Of a stretch of 64,000 bases of DNA, positions 60,095 through 64,000 are shown in pieces. The notes under the pieces are model-generated. The model was not told the DNA's origin. It did not search any database and saw only the letters and a program-made list of their open reading frames with translations. Position numbers and translations under genes: made by a program. Source of the stretch: Methylonatrum sp040877625 (GTDB taxonomy: Bacteria; Pseudomonadota; Gammaproteobacteria; Nitrococcales; Aquisalimonadaceae). How positions within the stretch are numbered: the stretch's first letter is position 1; each line of letters opens with the position of its first letter. The stretch is taken from contig JBBDNK010000033.1 of the NCBI GenBank assembly GCA_040877625.1, forward strand, positions 124,001 to 188,000, given 5' to 3'.

Positions 60095-60469
60095 ATGACG
60101 GACGCGAAGACTCGCCACGTTTGTCTAACGGCATGGTTGGCACTGATGATCGTCATCAACGCCATGAACGTTCTTGTGTACTCACTGGGAAGTGAAGCAC
60201 TTCAGCAGGCGCTGCCCGACGTGCCCGCGTGGGCATTCCCGGTTTTGATCGCCCTTTCGTTGTTCAACCTGGTATGCGCCATCGCTCTCTTCCAATGGAA
60301 GAAGTGGGGTTTCTGGGGGGTTTGCGTATCAAGCGTGGTCACGTTGGTCGTGAATCTCTCGCTCGGCTTCGGGATCGGCGCGGTTTTTACTGGTCTGGTG
60401 GGGGTTCTGATGCTCTACGGTGTTCTCCACATTGGGAAGGAAAACAAGGGCTGGCCTCAGCTTGGCTGA
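60095..60469 (+). CDS. Small four-helix membrane protein of unknown function
   Basis: 124-residue protein with four hydrophobic helices (about 8-28, 45-65, 70-92, 95-115) and short loops, including a FQWKKWGFWGV turn. GAGGAA lies 8 bases before the ATG at 60095, so this start is preferred over an open frame from 60005. No family recognised with certainty; similar small proteins are scattered among bacteria. It is beyond the terminator, so it is not in the hcp message, but could be an additional immunity or an unrelated gene. Confidence 0.7.
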   Translation: MTDAKTRHVCLTAWLALMIVINAMNVLVYSLGSEALQQALPDVPAWAFPVLIALSLFNLVCAIALFQWKKWGFWGVCVSSVVTLVVNLSLGFGIGAVFTGLVGVLMLYGVLHIGKENKGWPQLG

Positions 60470-60482
60470 ACAGGTTGCCGAA

Positions 60483-61169
60483 TCAATAAGACGTTAGGTA
60501 GTCAAGAACCTCTTCCATCAGCGCATTAATGGCGACATACCGGCTACCCGGTGTGTTCCGCAGATCCGATTCAGACTGAATGAAACGACCGGCAACCAGC
60601 TCATCGGCACAATGGGTGATAATCGACCCCGCACTGTCGGGCGTGGTTTCAAGATGGAACTGCAAGCCGACAACCCGCCTGCCGATCTGAAATGCCTGAT
60701 TCCGACAGGCAACGCTGCTGGCCAGGTGAATGGCATCGGCAGGTAGATCAAACGTTTCACCGTGCCAATGGAAGACTTCAATGCTTGCGGGGAAAGCAAA
60801 GGAGTCGGGCGCGCCCGGTTCGGCATACACCGGAAACCAGCCAATCTCCTTTTCCACACCGGGGTAGACCCGCGCTCCCAATGCACTGGCAATGAGTTGC
60901 GCACCCAGGCAGATGCCGAGTACGGCCTTGTTGCTTGCAACCGCATCGGCGATGAAGCGTTTCTCGTCCCGTAACCAGTGAAACTGATCCTCATCATTCA
61001 CACTCATTGGGCCGCCGAGCGCAATGATGAGGTCAATGTCGTCCAGCGACGGAAGCTGCTCCGCGTCGAAGAAACGCGTGCAACTGACGCGGGCGCCTCT
61101 TTGCGTCAGCCAGCCCGCGATACGACCAAGCCCCTCGAAGCCGACGTGTTGCAGTACATGAACGTGCAT
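60483..61169 (-). CDS. Class I glutamine amidotransferase (GMP-synthase-like)
   Basis: 228-residue stand-alone GATase-1 domain. The nucleophile is C87 (GICLGAQL), and the catalytic pair is H172 and E174 (LQFHLETT). Conserved ALGGPMSVND and EIGWFPV segments match the subgroup called GMP synthase-like or YfeJ/GuaA-related proteins, whose natural acceptor is unknown. It lacks a synthetase domain. The ATG at 61169 is chosen (a preceding ATG one codon upstream is also possible). Confidence 0.9.
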   Translation of the reverse strand: MHVHVLQHVGFEGLGRIAGWLTQRGARVSCTRFFDAEQLPSLDDIDLIIALGGPMSVNDEDQFHWLRDEKRFIADAVASNKAVLGICLGAQLIASALGARVYPGVEKEIGWFPVYAEPGAPDSFAFPASIEVFHWHGETFDLPADAIHLASSVACRNQAFQIGRRVVGLQFHLETTPDSAGSIITHCADELVAGRFIQSESDLRNTPGSRYVAINALMEEVLDYLTSY

Positions 61170-61273
61170 CAACGATGCTCCGGAACTGTATGGATCAGCG
61201 CGATGGCGGCGCCCGGAAGGCCCCGATGCGACAGCTGCACCGGGGCGTTCTCATGAGACTTGGGGGGTGCCTG

Positions 61274-63184
61274 TCAGCCTCCGGCAAGCAGCTTGTTGAT
61301 CCGCTTCACGAAGGTGGTGGGGTCTTCCAGTTGCCCGCCCTCCATCAGCAATGCCTGGTCGTAGAGGACTTCCGCCCACTCCTTGGTGGATGTTTCATCC
61401 TTGACGCCTTCCACCCGTTTCACCAGCGCGTGGTCGGGGTTGATTTCCAGGGCCGGTTTACCGGCGGGGAACGGGTGGCCGGCGGCCTGGAGCATGCGCT
61501 GCATGCTGAGCGCGAATTCGTGCTCGCTGACCACCAGACACGCCGGTGAATCGGTCAGCCGCTTGCTGACCCGCACGGTATCCACCTTGCCTTCCAGGGC
61601 GGCCTTGAGCTTCTCCACCAACGGCTGGTATTCGGTCTCGGTCTTCTCCTGTTCCTTTTTCTGCTCCTCGGTGTCTCCGGCGCCGAGCTTGTCCAGGTCG
61701 AGCTCGCCCTTGGCGGCGGAAACCAGGCGCTTGCCGTCGAATTCCCCCAGGTGGGTGACCGCCCATTCGTCAACCGGGTCGGTGAGCAGCAGCACTTCCA
61801 CGCCGTGCTTGCGGAAAACTTCCAGGTGCGGGCTGTTCTTCGCCGCACTGAAGCTGTCCGCGGTGACGTAATAGATGGATTCCTGACCCTCCTTCATTCG
61901 GGAGATGTAGTCCTCCAGGGAAACCGTCTCTTCCTGGGTATCGGTATGCGTGCTGCTGAAGCGCAGCAGTCTGGCGATGCGCTCGCGGTTGCCGTGATCC
62001 TCGGCGGGGCCTTCCTTGAGCACGCGGCCGAAGGTCTTCCAGAAGCCGGCGTAGTCTTCCGTCTGGTCCTTGGCGAGCTTGTCGAGCTGGTCCAGCACAC
62101 GCTTTATGGACGCGGAACGGATGCGGTCAATCTGCTTGTTGTGCTGGAGAATCTCGCGGGAGATGTTCAGCGGCAAATCGTCGGAGTCGATGACACCGCG
62201 CACGAAGCGCAGGTACCGCGGCATCAGCTGGTCGGCGTCATCCATGATGAACACGCGCTTCACGTAGAGTTTGACGCCGTGGCCTGCGTCGCGGTCCCAG
62301 AGATCGAACGGCGCGCGCCTGGGGATGTAGAGCAGCGAGGTGTAGCTCTGGTTGCCTTCTACCTTGTTGTGCATCCACGTGAGCGGCTCCTCGAAATCGT
62401 GCGCGACGTGCTTGTAGAACTCCTTGTATTCGTCGTCGCTGATCTCGTTCTTGGGGCGCATCCACAAGGCGCTGGCCTTGTTGACGGTCTCTTCCCCGCG
62501 TTCCTCGTCCTTGTCCTCCGCATCGTCTCCGGCCTGCTCCGCGGGCATGCGGATGGGTAGATCGATGTGGTCCGAGTACGTGTGAATGATGTGGCGGAGG
62601 CGATGACCATCGAGGAACTCGTCGGCGTCTTCCTTGAGATGGAGGATGACCTCGGTGCCGTGCCGGGGCTGCTCGGCCTGCTCGATGGTGTAATCACCTT
62701 CACCGGTGGACTCCCAGCGCACCCCCTCATCGGGTTTGGTGCCGGCCTTGCGGGTGTTGACGGTGACGCGATCGGCGATGATGAATGCGGAATAGAAGCC
62801 AACGCCGAACTGGCCGATCAGGCGGGCGTCCTTGGCTTGATCGCCGCTCATGCTCTCCAGGAAGGCCCTGGTACCGGAGCGGGCGATGGTGCCGAGGTTC
62901 TCGATCACTTCGTCGCGGTTCATGCCGACGCCGTTATCGGCCACCGTGATCGTGCGGGCCTCCTTGTCAAAACTGACGTGGATGGCAAGTTCGCTTTCGC
63001 CTTCCAGCAGACGTTCATCCTGCAGCGCCTGGAAGCGCAGTTTGTCGGCGGCATCGGAGGCGTTGGAGATGAGCTCGCGCAGGAAAATCTCCCTGTTGCT
63101 GTACAGAGAGTGAATCATGAGATTCAGTAGCTGCCGGACTTCTGTTTGAAATTCCTTGGTTTCTTTCTGGGCGGTTGCGCTCAT
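61274..63184 (-). CDS. htpG: Molecular chaperone HtpG (Hsp90)
   Basis: 636-residue bacterial Hsp90 (E. coli 624). N-terminal ATPase signatures: YSNREIFLRELISNASDAADKLR, ITVADNGVGM, LGTIARSGTRAF, QFGVGFYSAFIIAD and GTEVILHLKEDADEFL. The middle domain has the catalytic-Arg loop (LPLNISREILQHNK), and the C-terminal dimerisation domain is complete. The ATG at 63184 begins MSATAQKETKEFQTEV, the family N-terminus; upstream open frame is not used. No sigma-32 promoter could be assigned with confidence. Confidence 0.97.
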   Translation of the reverse strand: MSATAQKETKEFQTEVRQLLNLMIHSLYSNREIFLRELISNASDAADKLRFQALQDERLLEGESELAIHVSFDKEARTITVADNGVGMNRDEVIENLGTIARSGTRAFLESMSGDQAKDARLIGQFGVGFYSAFIIADRVTVNTRKAGTKPDEGVRWESTGEGDYTIEQAEQPRHGTEVILHLKEDADEFLDGHRLRHIIHTYSDHIDLPIRMPAEQAGDDAEDKDEERGEETVNKASALWMRPKNEISDDEYKEFYKHVAHDFEEPLTWMHNKVEGNQSYTSLLYIPRRAPFDLWDRDAGHGVKLYVKRVFIMDDADQLMPRYLRFVRGVIDSDDLPLNISREILQHNKQIDRIRSASIKRVLDQLDKLAKDQTEDYAGFWKTFGRVLKEGPAEDHGNRERIARLLRFSSTHTDTQEETVSLEDYISRMKEGQESIYYVTADSFSAAKNSPHLEVFRKHGVEVLLLTDPVDEWAVTHLGEFDGKRLVSAAKGELDLDKLGAGDTEEQKKEQEKTETEYQPLVEKLKAALEGKVDTVRVSKRLTDSPACLVVSEHEFALSMQRMLQAAGHPFPAGKPALEINPDHALVKRVEGVKDETSTKEWAEVLYDQALLMEGGQLEDPTTFVKRINKLLAGG

Positions 63185-63355
63185 TGGGCCTTGTCTCTCC
63201 CTTTGTTCGGGGGTCCGTTCGTAAACTGGATGACACCGACCCTGCCGGGCCGGCTCGACGGATAGTGAGTGGGTATCGTGAGGGGGAATTTCAAGCGCTG
63301 GCCTGAAGCTTGATACCCGCGCGTGGATGCAGGGGCCCGGATTGCGGCGGCAAAC

Positions 63356-63383
63356 CGAGGGGCGGCCCGCGGGCCGCCCCTCG
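63356..63383 (-). terminator. Strong hairpin after the acetolactate synthase gene
   Basis: Perfect 13-bp GC-rich arms (63356-63368 and 63371-63383) around a 2-base centre, beginning 3 bp after the stop of the minus-strand gene. Only TTT follows, so termination may be assisted by Rho. Confidence 0.72.
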
Positions 63384-63386
63384 CAA

Positions 63387-64000
63387 TCAGAACAGATCCG
63401 GCGTGTGGAGGGGATCGAACTCGCCGCGACGGGCTTCGGAGCCGGGGTCCCGCGAGGGGATCCATTCACCGGTGACCATTTGGCGGTAGTTCATGCCGGG
63501 ACCGACCATGGGGTAGACACTGGCATCGCCGTCAATCATCACTTCAAGGAAGGCCGGCCCTTCAAATTCCACGAACCCCTTGAGGGCCTCGGTTACCTCG
63601 CCCTTTTCCGACACCCGGCGTGCGAACTTGAAACCGTCGGATTCGGCGGCCTTGACAAAATCCTTGCGGTGCAGGGACTTGTCGCTACCGGAAAAGTTAT
63701 CGTTGAAATACAGCCGCTGCCACTGCCGCACCATGCCGTCACCGAGGTTGTTGAGCAGCAGGATCTTTATCGGCAGGTCGTAGTTGGTAACAGTTTCCAT
63801 CTCGCCCAGATTCATGCGGATGCTGCCGTCACCGTCGATGTCGATCACCATCTTGTCGGGCCGCGCGAAGGCAGCGCCGACGGCAGCCGGCAAACCGAAA
63901 CCCATGGTGCCCATGCTGCCGGAGGTCAGCCACAGCCGCGGTTCGCGGAAGTCGCAGTACTGGGCCGCCCACATCTGGTGCTGCCCCACACCCGTGGAGA
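63387..64000 (-). CDS. Acetolactate synthase large subunit, C-terminal part (start outside window)
   Basis: Thiamine-diphosphate enzyme that condenses pyruvate to acetolactate for branched-chain amino acids. About 204 codons are visible, open at the right edge. It begins in the family segment TGVGQHQMWAAQY, then SGSMGTMGFGLPAAVGAAFA, and the TPP-binding run from DIDGDGSIRMN to LLNNLGDGMVRQWQ. The end reads SVYPMVGPGMNYRQM. Substrate-tail VGPGMNY is typical of IlvB/IlvI. A regulatory small subunit (IlvH/N) is not visible; it would lie elsewhere, since the gene ends here with a terminator. Confidence 0.93.
   Translation of the reverse strand, partial: STGVGQHQMWAAQYCDFREPRLWLTSGSMGTMGFGLPAAVGAAFARPDKMVIDIDGDGSIRMNLGEMETVTNYDLPIKILLLNNLGDGMVRQWQRLYFNDNFSGSDKSLHRKDFVKAAESDGFKFARRVSEKGEVTEALKGFVEFEGPAFLEVMIDGDASVYPMVGPGMNYRQMVTGEWIPSRDPGSEARRGEFDPLHTPDLF

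Noticed and set aside
1..64000. tRNA or rRNA genes, CRISPR arrays, phage integrase or attachment sites
   Set aside because: Intergenic regions were read on both strands; no cloverleaf, regularly spaced repeat array, integrase or transposase was found.

Overview
The window looks like a chromosomal segment of a GC-rich gammaproteobacterium. The Mrp-type sodium/proton antiporter, the large gammaproteobacterial-type PstC, glnS, DarP, HtpG and polyhydroxybutyrate-degradation genes fit a halotolerant or haloalkaliphilic species, perhaps a relative of the Ectothiorhodospiraceae. That placement is inference from gene content only. No rRNA, tRNA, CRISPR array, transposase or prophage was seen.

Layout. 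1-6.7 kb, minus strand: phosphate supra-operon (phoB, phoR, pstS, pstC, start of pstA) with three Pho-box promoters of the same geometry and a terminator between pstS and pstC. 6.8-11.3 kb: an acyltransferase, a DUF1631 protein behind a consensus CRP site, and a class I FBP aldolase. 11.3-17.5 kb: mrpABCDEFG behind a long structured leader, followed by nadC. 18.3-20.3 kb: a translationally coupled pair ending in an HDOD protein, then DUF924.

19.7-30.1 kb, minus strand: a catabolic regulon. One promoter drives tctC, a short-chain dehydrogenase, an extradiol-type dioxygenase, an ACMSD-type amidohydrolase, a ring-cleavage-type alpha/beta hydrolase, a MatB-like malonyl-CoA synthetase, tctB and tctA. 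A second promoter drives a Rieske ferredoxin, a ScpB-like (methyl)malonyl-CoA decarboxylase and DUF924. Both promoters carry the same tandem operator, two copies of TTGGT-N3-ACCAA spaced 14 bp apart, starting at the last base of the -10 box. This suggests one FadR/PdhR-class repressor, not encoded here, and a pathway that takes up or releases (methyl)malonate and converts it to acetyl- or propionyl-CoA.

30.1-43.9 kb: M19 dipeptidase, DUF418 protein, a 119-bp inverted-repeat element, azoreductase with divergent LysR, TetR with divergent RND efflux genes (no outer-membrane channel), OMPLA phospholipase, glnS, and a PRC-barrel/DUF2382 stress protein. 44.0-49.1 kb: a second tripartite tricarboxylate system with a HutC-type GntR and a divergent mandelate-racemase-like enzyme. 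49.2-57.1 kb: cell-wall peptidase, HdeD-like and TRIC membrane proteins, a methyltransferase-fold protein, a PHB-type esterase with an RHH regulator and phased operator repeats, DUF6122, DarP, and a 3-hydroxybutyrate-oligomer hydrolase.

57.1-60.5 kb: an orphan type VI secretion module. After about 700 bp of apparently AT-richer non-coding DNA come hcp, a 352-residue glycine-zipper protein likely to be a pore-forming effector, an immediately adjacent three-helix membrane protein likely to be its immunity partner, a strong terminator, and another small membrane protein. No other T6SS component is present. 60.5-64 kb: a class I glutamine amidotransferase, htpG, and the C-terminal part of an acetolactate synthase large subunit.
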